DNA of 64,000 nt from Stenotrophomonas maltophilia. GTDB taxonomy: Bacteria; Pseudomonadota; Gammaproteobacteria; Xanthomonadales; Xanthomonadaceae. How positions within the stretch are numbered: the stretch's first letter is position 1; every line of letters starts with the position of its first letter. A model generated the notes under the pieces. That model worked only from the letters and a program-made list of their open reading frames with translations, was not told the DNA's origin and ran no database searches. Positions 18,332-25,942 of the stretch are shown one piece after another. The stretch spans positions 310,001 through 374,000 of the forward strand of contig NZ_NIVS01000020.1 in the NCBI RefSeq assembly GCF_002205165.1, read 5' to 3'. The translations under genes were made by a program, and so were the position numbers.

Positions 18332-18492
18332 GCTTCACTCCTTGGCGGGCGCCGGAGGGGGGCGGCGCAGGTCGTCTCGTGATGCGGCCCATGGTCGCAC
18401 GTGAAGCGCGATGTTCACGTCGATGGCCGATACTGGGTTCAGGGGCCATCGCGCTTGCCGATGGCCGATCCGATCCCGCCCTGGAGACCGAG

Positions 18493-19254
18493 ATGTCCGA
18501 ACCGGAAAAGCGCATCGCCCTGCTGATCGATGCCGACAACGCACCTTCTTCCAAGATCGATGCGGTGCTGGCTGAAGTCGCCCGCTACGGCGTGGCCAAT
18601 GTCCGCCGTGCCTACGGCAACTGGAAGAGCCCGCGGCTGAAAGGGTGGGAATCGGTGCTGCACGAATACGCGATCCGCCCGATCCAGCAGTTCGCCTACA
18701 GCCGTGGCAAGAATGCCTCGGACATGGCGATGGTGATCGATGCGATGGACATGCTGTACGCGCGCAATCTGGACGGCTTTGCGATCGTCTCCAGCGATGC
18801 CGACTTCACCCCGCTGGTGATGCGCCTGCTGACCGACGGGGTGAAGGTGTACGGCTTCGGCGAGAAGAAAACGCCCGAGCCGTTCGTCAACGCGTGCTCG
18901 AAGTTCACCTACATCGAAGCGCTGGGCCAGCCGCATGCGGCCGATCAGGAGGTGGAGCAGGACAACGAGGAGACGCGCCCGCGCAAGAGCGGGCCGGAGC
19001 TGCGCAACGACACCCGGCTGGTGCAGATGCTGCGCCGCGCGGTGACCTCGGCCGAAGCCGAGGATGGCTGGTCGCATCTCGGCCCGGTCGGCAGCCAGAT
19101 CGGCAACCAGGCCTCGTTCGATTCGCGCAATTACGGGTACAGCAAACTCAGCGATCTGCTGGCCGCGACCGGCCTGTTCGAGATGAAGAAGGACGGCAAA
19201 TCGACCTATGTGCGCGCGTTGCCCAAGAAGAGTGCGGCCAAGGCGGCGAAGTAA
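18493..19254 (+). CDS. NYN-domain RNase with C-terminal LOTUS/OST-HTH domain
   Basis: The 253-residue protein starts with a NYN (PIN-like) nuclease domain: IALLIDADNAPSS (catalytic Asp pair), GVANVRRAYGNWKS, NASDMAMVIDAMDML and FAIVSSDADFTPLVMRL complete the acidic site. After a charged linker (about 150-170) comes a LOTUS/OST-HTH domain with EDGWSHLGPVGSQIGNQ and YGYSKLSDLLAATGLFEMKK. Such LabA/DUF88 proteins are predicted RNA-binding nucleases; the target is unknown. The ATG at 18493 follows CTGGAGACCGAG. The tail is Lys/Ala rich. Confidence 0.87.
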   Translation: MSEPEKRIALLIDADNAPSSKIDAVLAEVARYGVANVRRAYGNWKSPRLKGWESVLHEYAIRPIQQFAYSRGKNASDMAMVIDAMDMLYARNLDGFAIVSSDADFTPLVMRLLTDGVKVYGFGEKKTPEPFVNACSKFTYIEALGQPHAADQEVEQDNEETRPRKSGPELRNDTRLVQMLRRAVTSAEAEDGWSHLGPVGSQIGNQASFDSRNYGYSKLSDLLAATGLFEMKKDGKSTYVRALPKKSAAKAAK

Positions 19255-19263
19255 GCGCTGGCC

Positions 19264-19467
19264 TCAACGCAGCAGCGCGGCGAGTGGGCGGGCCGTGCTG
19301 CCGTTGAAGCCATCGGAGAAGCCTCGCACGGCGTCAGGCAGCATGCCGCTGGCCAGCATCAACAGCGCGGCGCTGAGCAACAGATTGCGATGGTGGCGGC
19401 GATAGCCGACCACGAGGGTGCCGATGCCGGCAACGAGCAACACGATTTCGAGCGCGTAGAGGATCAT
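19264..19467 (-). CDS. Small two-helix membrane protein
   Basis: The 67-residue product has hydrophobic stretches at about 3-21 and 28-43 separated by a basic turn (GYRRHHRN), then a polar tail. It is probably a small inner-membrane protein. It converges with the NYN gene (9 bp between stops). No family recognised; the call rests on codon-like composition and membrane layout. Confidence 0.45.
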   Translation of the reverse strand: MILYALEIVLLVAGIGTLVVGYRRHHRNLLLSAALLMLASGMLPDAVRGFSDGFNGSTARPLAALLR

Positions 19468-19568
19468 TGTTTTTCATCCATGACATGACGGTCGGCCCGC
19501 CGTTGGGCGTATCGTAGCGGCACCGCGCGACCCCGCTGCCGCGCATCGAACGATACGGGAATCCGATC

Positions 19569-20189
19569 ATGCTGAAAATCTGGGGCCGTCGCAATTCCAG
19601 CAACGTGCGCAAAGTGCTGTGGTGTGCCGAGGAGATCGGCGCGCCGTACGAGTCGATCGAGGTCGGCGGTGCCTTCGGTGGCACGCAGTCGCCGGAATAC
19701 CGCGCGATGAATCCCAACGGGCTGGTGCCGGTGATCGAGGACCAGGGCCTGCCGCTGTGGGAATCCAACACGATCGTGCGCTATCTCTCGGCGCGCTACG
19801 CGCTGGGCACGCTGTACCCGGAAGACGTGGTGGCGCGCGCGCAGTCGGAGAAGTGGATGGACTGGACCACCTCGACCTTCGCCGGCGTGTTCCGCGATCT
19901 GTTCTGGGGCACCCTGCGGACCGCGCCGGCGGATCGGGACGAGGCGCGCATCGCTGCCGCACTGGTGCGTTCCGGCGAGCTGCTGGCGATGGCCGATGAA
20001 GCGCTGTCGCGGCAGCCGTATCTGTCCGGTGAGCAGTTCGCGATGGGCGATATTCCGCTGGGCGCCTTCATCTACGCCTGGTTCGAGATGCCGATCCAGC
20101 GCCCGGACCTGCCGCATCTGGCGGCCTGGTACGAGCGGTTGAAACAGCGTCCGGCGTACCAGCGTGGGGTTATGACCGCGCTCACCTGA
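19569..20189 (+). CDS. Glutathione S-transferase family protein
   Basis: The 206-residue protein has the GST fold. An N-terminal thioredoxin-like domain (about 1-80) carries the glutathione-site residues in GRRNSSNVRKVLW, the cis-Pro loop GLVPVIED and the ESNTIVRYLSARY motif. The C-terminal all-helical domain contains the folding motif FAMGDIPLGAFIYAW and ends LAAWYERLKQRPAYQRGV. It probably conjugates glutathione to electrophiles in the cytosol; substrate unknown. Confidence 0.9.
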   Translation: MLKIWGRRNSSNVRKVLWCAEEIGAPYESIEVGGAFGGTQSPEYRAMNPNGLVPVIEDQGLPLWESNTIVRYLSARYALGTLYPEDVVARAQSEKWMDWTTSTFAGVFRDLFWGTLRTAPADRDEARIAAALVRSGELLAMADEALSRQPYLSGEQFAMGDIPLGAFIYAWFEMPIQRPDLPHLAAWYERLKQRPAYQRGVMTALT

Positions 20190-20203
20190 GCGACCGTGCC
20201 GCG

Positions 20204-22384
20204 CTAATACAGATCCATCGGATCCACATCCAACGACCAGCGTACCCGACGTGCCTGCGGCAAGCCGGCAATCTGCGGCGTCACCTGGTCCAGCACCCCA
20301 TGCAACGGGCGCCGCGCCGGTGAGGACAGCAGCAACTGGGTGCGCTGGTAGCCCGCGCGGCGCGGCATCGGCGCGGGCATCGGGCCATAGCGTTCCACCG
20401 CCGCATCGTCGGGAATCAACGCGCGCACGGCACTGAGCATCGCGTTGGCATGCTCGACCTGCTGCGCTTCGGCACGCAGCAGTGCCAGATGCGCGAAGGG
20501 CGGAAAACCGGCCGCCTCGCGCTGCTGCAGTTCCGCATGGGCGAAGGCGTGGTAGCCGCCGTTGACCAGTGTCTCCAGCAGCGGATGCCCCGGGTGGTGG
20601 GTCTGCAACCACACCTCGCCTGCATCCACGGCGCGCCCGGCGCGGCCGGCGACCTGGATCAGCTGCTGGGCCAGCTTTTCACTGGCGCGGAAATCCGCCG
20701 AGAACAGGCCTTCATCGATGCCGACCACGACCACCAGGGTCAGTTTCGGCAGATCGTGCCCCTTGGCCAGGATCTGCGTGCCGACCAGGATGCCCGCGCG
20801 ATCGCCGAGCGAGGCCAACTGGGTCTCCAGCGCGTCGCGCTTGCCGGTGGTGCCGCGGTCGATGCGGATCACCGGAAAATCCGGGAAGGCTTCGACCAGA
20901 TGTTCTTCCAGCCGCTCCGTCCCGATGCCCTGCGGCTGCAGCGCGAGGCTGCCGCAGTCCGGGCAGGCCAGCGGCGCGGACTGGCGTGCGCCACAGTGAT
21001 GGCACTGCAGGCGGCGGCCGCCGGCGTGCACGGTCATCGGCGCATCGCAGCGCTGGCACGGGGCGGTCCAGCCGCAGTCATGGCAGAGCAGCACGGGCGC
21101 ATAGCCGCGGCGGTTCTTGAACACCAGCACTTGGTGCCCGGCGTGCAGATGCTGGGTGATGCCGGCCAGTACCTCCGGCGATAGCCCATCGCGCAGCGGC
21201 CGTTTGCGCACGTCGAGTACGCGTACCACGGGGGGCCGCGCCGCTCCCGCGCGCTGCTTCAGGCGCAGGTGGGTGTAGCGGCCGGCCTGCGCGTTGTGCA
21301 GCGATTCCAGCGAGGGCGTGGCACTGCCGAGCACCACCGCCACGTCCAGTGCCTTGGCGCGCACCAGCGCGAAATCGCGCGCGTGGTAGCGGATGCCGTC
21401 CTGCTGTTTGTAGCTGCCGTCGTGCTCTTCGTCGATCACGATCAGGCCCGCATTCGGCAGCGGGGTGAACACCGCCGAGCGCGTGCCGACGATGACCTGT
21501 GCTTCGCCGCGCGCGGCGGCCGCCCACACGCGGGCACGCTCGTTGTCGTTCAGGCCCGAGTGCAGCACGTACACCGGAATGCCCAGGCGGTTGCGGAAGC
21601 GCGACAGCGTCTGCGGGGTCAGGCCGATCTCGGGCACCAGCACCAGCGCCTGCTTGCCGCGCGCAAGGCACGCCACGATCGCCTGCAGGTAGACCTCGGT
21701 CTTGCCACTGCCGGTCACGCCATCGAGCAGGTAGGCGGCAAAACCGTCGGCGGCGGTGATCGCGGCGATCGCGTCGGCCTGTTCGGCGTTGGGCGCGGGG
21801 CCGCCCGCGGGCGAGGCCACCACCGGCGAATGGGCCAGCGCGATCCGTTCCACCAGCCCGCGCTTGGCCAGCGCGCGGGCGGCGCTGCGCCAGTCGTCCA
21901 TCAAGGTGTCCAGGCGGTCTTCGTTCACCACCCCCTCGGCCAGGCACTCGGCCAGGCGTTGCGGTCGGGTGCCGTTGCGCAGCCTGGGCGGCGGGTCGCG
22001 CCCGGTCTCCGTCAGCTGCCAGCCCCACTGATGGGTATCCGGCACCGCCTCGCCCCGCCGCAGCGGGCCAGGCAGGGCCGTACTGATCACTTCGCCCAGC
22101 GGCGCATGGGTGTAGCGCGCCAGCCACTGCAGCGAGCGCCACAGTTCGCCGGTCACCAGCGGCGTGGTGTCGATCCATTCAATCGCCGCGCGCAGGCTGC
22201 CGGGATCCTCCACCTGGCCGATGCCGGCCACCACCCCGACCAGCTCGCGGGAGCCGAACGGCACCCGGATGCGCTGCCCGGTCATCGCCGGCGCTGGAGC
22301 CGGCCCGGGCGGCGGGGCGTAGTCGAACAGTTGCGGCAGCGGCACCGGCAGGGCGACGCGCAGGGTCGAAGACAAGGAGGTCAT
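20204..22384 (-). CDS. priA: Primosomal protein N' (replication restart helicase PriA)
   Basis: The 726-residue superfamily 2 helicase reloads the replisome at stalled forks. Motifs seen: N-terminal DNA-binding domain (RVALPVPLPQLFDYAPP), Walker A DGVTGSGKTEVYLQAI, Walker B IDEEHDGSYKQQDGIRYH, helicase motifs GSATPSLESLHN and LVGTQILAKGHD-like (ILVGTQILAKGHD). An eight-cysteine zinc module CHDCGWTAPCQRCDAPM and CHHCGARQSAPLACPDCG is also complete. I start at the ATG at 22382-22384 and not at an upstream Met, because the family begins close to this residue. It diverges from the sigma-like gene across a gap with DnaA boxes. Confidence 0.95.
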   Translation of the reverse strand: MTSLSSTLRVALPVPLPQLFDYAPPPGPAPAPAMTGQRIRVPFGSRELVGVVAGIGQVEDPGSLRAAIEWIDTTPLVTGELWRSLQWLARYTHAPLGEVISTALPGPLRRGEAVPDTHQWGWQLTETGRDPPPRLRNGTRPQRLAECLAEGVVNEDRLDTLMDDWRSAARALAKRGLVERIALAHSPVVASPAGGPAPNAEQADAIAAITAADGFAAYLLDGVTGSGKTEVYLQAIVACLARGKQALVLVPEIGLTPQTLSRFRNRLGIPVYVLHSGLNDNERARVWAAAARGEAQVIVGTRSAVFTPLPNAGLIVIDEEHDGSYKQQDGIRYHARDFALVRAKALDVAVVLGSATPSLESLHNAQAGRYTHLRLKQRAGAARPPVVRVLDVRKRPLRDGLSPEVLAGITQHLHAGHQVLVFKNRRGYAPVLLCHDCGWTAPCQRCDAPMTVHAGGRRLQCHHCGARQSAPLACPDCGSLALQPQGIGTERLEEHLVEAFPDFPVIRIDRGTTGKRDALETQLASLGDRAGILVGTQILAKGHDLPKLTLVVVVGIDEGLFSADFRASEKLAQQLIQVAGRAGRAVDAGEVWLQTHHPGHPLLETLVNGGYHAFAHAELQQREAAGFPPFAHLALLRAEAQQVEHANAMLSAVRALIPDDAAVERYGPMPAPMPRRAGYQRTQLLLSSPARRPLHGVLDQVTPQIAGLPQARRVRWSLDVDPMDLY

Positions 22385-22498
22385 CGGGTCAGTGTAGCGG
22401 GGCGGGCGGACCCGGATCATGCCCATTCACGGTCTCAACCGGGTACGCGCCGAATCATAAATCCCACCTAAATATCCGAGTTGATTGGAGATTCGGGC

Positions 22499-22521
22499 TT
22501 ATCCACATCTTCTGTGGATAA
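22499..22521. promoter_or_regulatory. Pair of consensus DnaA boxes, inverted, 5-bp spacer
   Basis: TTATCCACA (22499-22507) and TGTGGATAA (22513-22521) are both exact matches to the strict DnaA-box consensus, facing each other. They lie 115 bp upstream of priA. A weaker one-mismatch copy (TGTGCACAA) is near 22702-22713. An AT-rich stretch (about 22585-22650) follows. The rest of the 437-bp gap (22385-22821) contains no gene I can support. Confidence 0.65.
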
Positions 22522-22821
22522 GTCTGTGTGCCACTGCGGATGTGACCGCCTTGCGTCAGGAACTTCCGACGTTCTTCTCAGGTTGGTCAAAAAATAGCCA
22601 AGAAACAATGATCAATAAAAACAACGAGATAGCTGTGAAACAAAGTTGAAACAGACTTGACGCGGGCCTCACCTGCAGTTCCACCCCGGTTTTGCGTGGT
22701 GCTGTGCACAACCTTTTGCGCCGGAAGGCTTTGCGGACCGTGGCCACTCACAGGAAATGAACATCCGCGCGCCGCTGGCGTGACGCAATCGCTATCATTT
22801 CCACACAATGATGGAGTTGCT

Positions 22822-23826
22822 ATGACGGCTGCGCCCGCCCCTGTTTCCTCTACCGCAGCCGGCGCGCTGTCGGCATTTCTTCGTGGCGTTGAACGCCGGG
22901 CCCTGGTCGTGGCCGAGTTGCAGTGCGGCGACCCGACCGTGGCCGAGCAGGCCCTGGTCGCGGTCATGCGCGCCTTTGCCGGGATCGCCAGCGACCTGCC
23001 CATGGCCCAGTGGCCGGAACGCTTCTGGTCGCTGCTGGTGCACCGCGCGCCCTTGCGTGAGCCGACCGCCGGCCATTGGCCGGCTCCCTTGGAGCATCTG
23101 GCCGGGCTGACGCCGCCGGCACGTCTGGCGTTCGTGCTGCGGATCGGCGGCGGGCTGGATGAAGCCGCTGCCGCGCAGATCCTGGATCTGCCGATGGCCG
23201 ACTACCAGCACGCCCTGGCCGATGCCTGCCCGCGCGATGCCCACGGCAATCCCGACGCCGCCGGCTGGCGCGCCCTGGCCGAACAGGTCCAGCTGCGCAT
23301 CCGGGACCTGCCCGCGAGTCGCCTGCAACGGCTGCAGCAACCGGTGGCCGCCCCGACCAGCCAGCAACCGGATGCGGCCTCCTGGCGCACCCCGGCCAGG
23401 CCCGATGCGCCCGCCCAGCGCCGCCCGGTCAAGCGCCAACGCGGCCGTCGCTTCCCATGGAAGGGCGTGCTGATCGTGGCCGTCACCGTCGGCGTGCTGC
23501 TCGGCGGCGCAGCGTGGTGGAAGCACGCCCGCCAGGCCGGCGCGCCCTTGGCCGATACCCCCGAAGGCGCGGTCGCCGACGCGGGCCCGGTCAAGGTGGA
23601 GGCGCTGCCGACGGACGACCTGCCGACTGTGGCACCGACCGCCTCGCCGTTCGCCGCCAGCGACGCGGCGATGCTGGCCGACCCGGACCTGCCGACCGCC
23701 CGCGATGCCGATCTGTACGCGTGGTTTGCCGCCGGCGGCCCGGTCCCGGTCGACGAATCGCAGGCCCAGCCCAGCCGCCCCGAACCCGCTACCGCCGGCC
23801 TGGAGACGGCTGCCGCCGATGAGTAA
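22822..23826 (+). CDS. Sigma-factor-like protein with a single membrane span
   Basis: The 334-residue protein has an N-terminal cytosolic part (about 1-170) resembling ECF sigma region 2 and region 4: DPTVAEQALVAVMRAFAGIA, then LTPPARLAFVLRIGGGLDEAAAAQILDLP, which fits a region-4 helix-turn-helix. A basic stretch (RRPVKRQRGRRFPWK) precedes one TM segment (GVLIVAVTVGVLLGGAAWW, about 214-232), and a Pro/Ala/Asp-rich tail would be periplasmic. A sigma-like domain tethered in this way is odd; it may be a degenerate sigma factor or anti-sigma-like sensor. The ATG at 22822 is at the start of the folded part. The stop overlaps the next gene by 8 bp. Confidence 0.65.
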   Translation: MTAAPAPVSSTAAGALSAFLRGVERRALVVAELQCGDPTVAEQALVAVMRAFAGIASDLPMAQWPERFWSLLVHRAPLREPTAGHWPAPLEHLAGLTPPARLAFVLRIGGGLDEAAAAQILDLPMADYQHALADACPRDAHGNPDAAGWRALAEQVQLRIRDLPASRLQRLQQPVAAPTSQQPDAASWRTPARPDAPAQRRPVKRQRGRRFPWKGVLIVAVTVGVLLGGAAWWKHARQAGAPLADTPEGAVADAGPVKVEALPTDDLPTVAPTASPFAASDAAMLADPDLPTARDADLYAWFAAGGPVPVDESQAQPSRPEPATAGLETAAADE

Positions 23827-24382
23827 GCCTGCCTTCCTGCTGATCGCCCTCGGGCTCTCCAGTGCGGCCATCGCCGCCCCCAACCGGGTCGAGGTTCCGC
23901 TGGCGGTGCCCGCACCTGCCAGTGCCACCGCCCCGGCGATCCCCGCCACGCCTGCGGCGCTGGACCCGGCCCAGCTGCGGGAGCTGCGCAGCCGCTATGC
24001 CGCCTGGCAGGCCATGAGCGAGGGCGAGCGTGCCCGCGTCCGTGCCGCGGCGGCGCGTGTGGCGGCATTGCCTCCGGCCCAGCAGCAGGCGCTGCGCCAG
24101 CGCTTCGCCGAGCAGGACCAGCGCTTCCGCGACGGCTGGCTGCTCGGCCCGCAGCTCGGCCATGAGTTCACCAAGCTGCAGGGCCTGTTCGGCTATCTGC
24201 CGGCCGAGCAGCGTCCCACCGCGTTGGCCGTGCTGCGCCAGCTCACGCCCTCCCAGCTGACCCAGCTCACGCTCGTCGCCCAGCGCACCCCGCCGCAGGA
24301 CCGCGACCGTGTGCGTGCCGAGTTCCTGGCGGTCGCACCGACCGCACGTGACACCTGGCTGCGCGAGCACGTGGGGCACTGA
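23819..24382 (+). CDS. DUF3106-family exported protein
   Basis: The 187-residue protein has a signal peptide (MSKPAFLLIALGLSSAAIAA) followed by a Pro/Ala linker and helical repeats of the type RYAAWQAMSEGERARVRAAAARV, LPPAQQQALRQRFAEQD and LTPSQLTQLTLVAQRTPPQDRD. These short FxxxPPxxR/MSxxER-like repeats match DUF3106. It overlaps the upstream sigma-like gene by 8 bp, so the two are co-translated and probably act together: the periplasmic DUF3106 protein could interact with the tail of the membrane-anchored sigma-like protein (inference). Confidence 0.75.
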   Translation: MSKPAFLLIALGLSSAAIAAPNRVEVPLAVPAPASATAPAIPATPAALDPAQLRELRSRYAAWQAMSEGERARVRAAAARVAALPPAQQQALRQRFAEQDQRFRDGWLLGPQLGHEFTKLQGLFGYLPAEQRPTALAVLRQLTPSQLTQLTLVAQRTPPQDRDRVRAEFLAVAPTARDTWLREHVGH

Positions 24383-24502
24383 CGGGTTCGTCTCCGTTTA
24401 CCTGAAAGCGCGGCTTTTCCCCCGCCGCGCGCGTAAGATGGCGGGCCGCAACCCGGTGCCTGTGCCCTCCGCGCGCGACCGTAGTTGCCGTCTGTGACTC
24501 CC

Positions 24503-25867
24503 ATGTCTACCGCTTCCTCCACGCCGCGCCTCTCCCGGGAAGTGCGCGCCACCGGTCTGCTCGCGCTGCCGCTGGTTCTGGGCCATGTCTCCACCGGCCT
24601 GATCTCCTTCGTCGACAACGTGATCGCCGGTCACCACGGCACGCACACGCTTGCGGCCGTCACCATCGGCACCGCGCTGCTGTGGCTGCCGATGCTGATC
24701 CCGATCGGCACCCTGATCTCGCTGACCGCCTCGGTCTCGCAGCTGCACGGCGCGGGCCGCGAGCGCGAGATCGGCCCGCTGTTCCGCCAGGCGCTGTGGC
24801 TGGCATTGGGGCTGGGGCTGATCATGTTCACCTTCCTCACGGTGGTGCCGCCGCTGCTGCCGGCGTTCGGCATCGCGCCGGACATCGTGCCGGGCGCGAC
24901 CGCGTTCCTGCACGCGGTGCGTTGGGGCGGCCCCGCGCTGACCCTGTATTTCTGCATGCGTTACCTCAGCGAAGGCATGCACTGGACGCTGCCGTCGATG
25001 CTGCTCGGCTTCGGCGGCCTGCTGGTGCTGGCACCGCTGGGCTATGTGCTCTGCTACGGCAAACTCGGTTTCCCCGAGCTGGGCGCCGAAGGCCTGGGCA
25101 TGGCCTCGGCGATCATGATGTGGCTGCAGGCGCTGTGCTTTGCCGGTTATCTGTGGAAGACCAAGCGCTTCGCCCACCTGCAGCTGTTCTCGCATTTCGA
25201 AGCGCCGCGCTGGTCGGCGATCTGGGACCTGCTGCGGACCGGCCTGCCGATCGGCATCACCGTGCTGATGGAAGGCGGGTTGTTCATCGTCACCGCGCTG
25301 CTGATCGGCCGCCTCGGCGCCACCGAAGCCGCCTCGCACCAGATCGCGATCAACGTCGCGCAGCTGTGCTTCATGATCCCGATGGGCGTGGCCGAGGCCA
25401 CCACGGTGCGGGTCGGCCATGCGGTCGGCAGCGGCAACGGGCTGGGTGTGCGCCGCGCGGCGATCGCCGGGCTGGTGATCATCCTGGGCACGCAGACGCT
25501 GTCGGCGCTGGTGCTGCTGCTCGGCCATGACGCCATCGTCGGCGTCTACACCGCCGACATGGGCGTAGCGGCGCTGGCCTCGACGCTGCTGCTGTACGCG
25601 GCGGCGTTCCAGTTCCCGGATGGCATCCAGGTGCTCTCGGCCGGCGCATTGCGCGGGCTGAAAGACACCCGCGTGCCGATGTTCATCGCCATGTTCTCGT
25701 ACTGGGGCCTGGGCATGCCACTCGGCGCAGGGCTGGGACTGGGGCTGGGCATGGGCCCGCAGGGCATGTGGCTGGGCCTGATCCTGGGCCTGACCGCCGC
25801 CGCGATCCTGATGGCCTGGCGCCTGCGCGTGAGCAGCGCCCGCGCCGGTCTCCCTTCGACACCCTGA
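24503..25867 (+). CDS. norM: MATE-family multidrug efflux transporter
   Basis: The 454-residue inner-membrane transporter has about twelve TM helices in two homologous halves. It opens with LALPLVLGHVSTGLISFVDNVIAG and repeats the pattern in the second half with LRTGLPIGITVLMEGGLFIVTALLIGRLG, the MATE signature. Conserved GLGAEGLGMASAI-like (LGAEGLGMASAIMMW) and SAGALRGLKDTRVPM segments are present. Such proteins expel cationic drugs using a Na+ or H+ gradient. The ATG at 24503 is preferred to an upstream in-frame TTG. Confidence 0.92.
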   Translation: MSTASSTPRLSREVRATGLLALPLVLGHVSTGLISFVDNVIAGHHGTHTLAAVTIGTALLWLPMLIPIGTLISLTASVSQLHGAGREREIGPLFRQALWLALGLGLIMFTFLTVVPPLLPAFGIAPDIVPGATAFLHAVRWGGPALTLYFCMRYLSEGMHWTLPSMLLGFGGLLVLAPLGYVLCYGKLGFPELGAEGLGMASAIMMWLQALCFAGYLWKTKRFAHLQLFSHFEAPRWSAIWDLLRTGLPIGITVLMEGGLFIVTALLIGRLGATEAASHQIAINVAQLCFMIPMGVAEATTVRVGHAVGSGNGLGVRRAAIAGLVIILGTQTLSALVLLLGHDAIVGVYTADMGVAALASTLLLYAAAFQFPDGIQVLSAGALRGLKDTRVPMFIAMFSYWGLGMPLGAGLGLGLGMGPQGMWLGLILGLTAAAILMAWRLRVSSARAGLPSTP

Positions 25868-25942
25868 CTTGTGTCCGATGCCGGCGAGACCGGCACCGGC
25901 TATTCTGGCACCACGGCAAGAAGCCACTTTGGAGTTACCCCC

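Noticed and set aside
22385..22821. A chromosomal replication origin
   Set aside because: Only two strong DnaA boxes, no dnaA/dnaN or gidA neighbours and no clear array of boxes; reported as a regulatory or titration site only.
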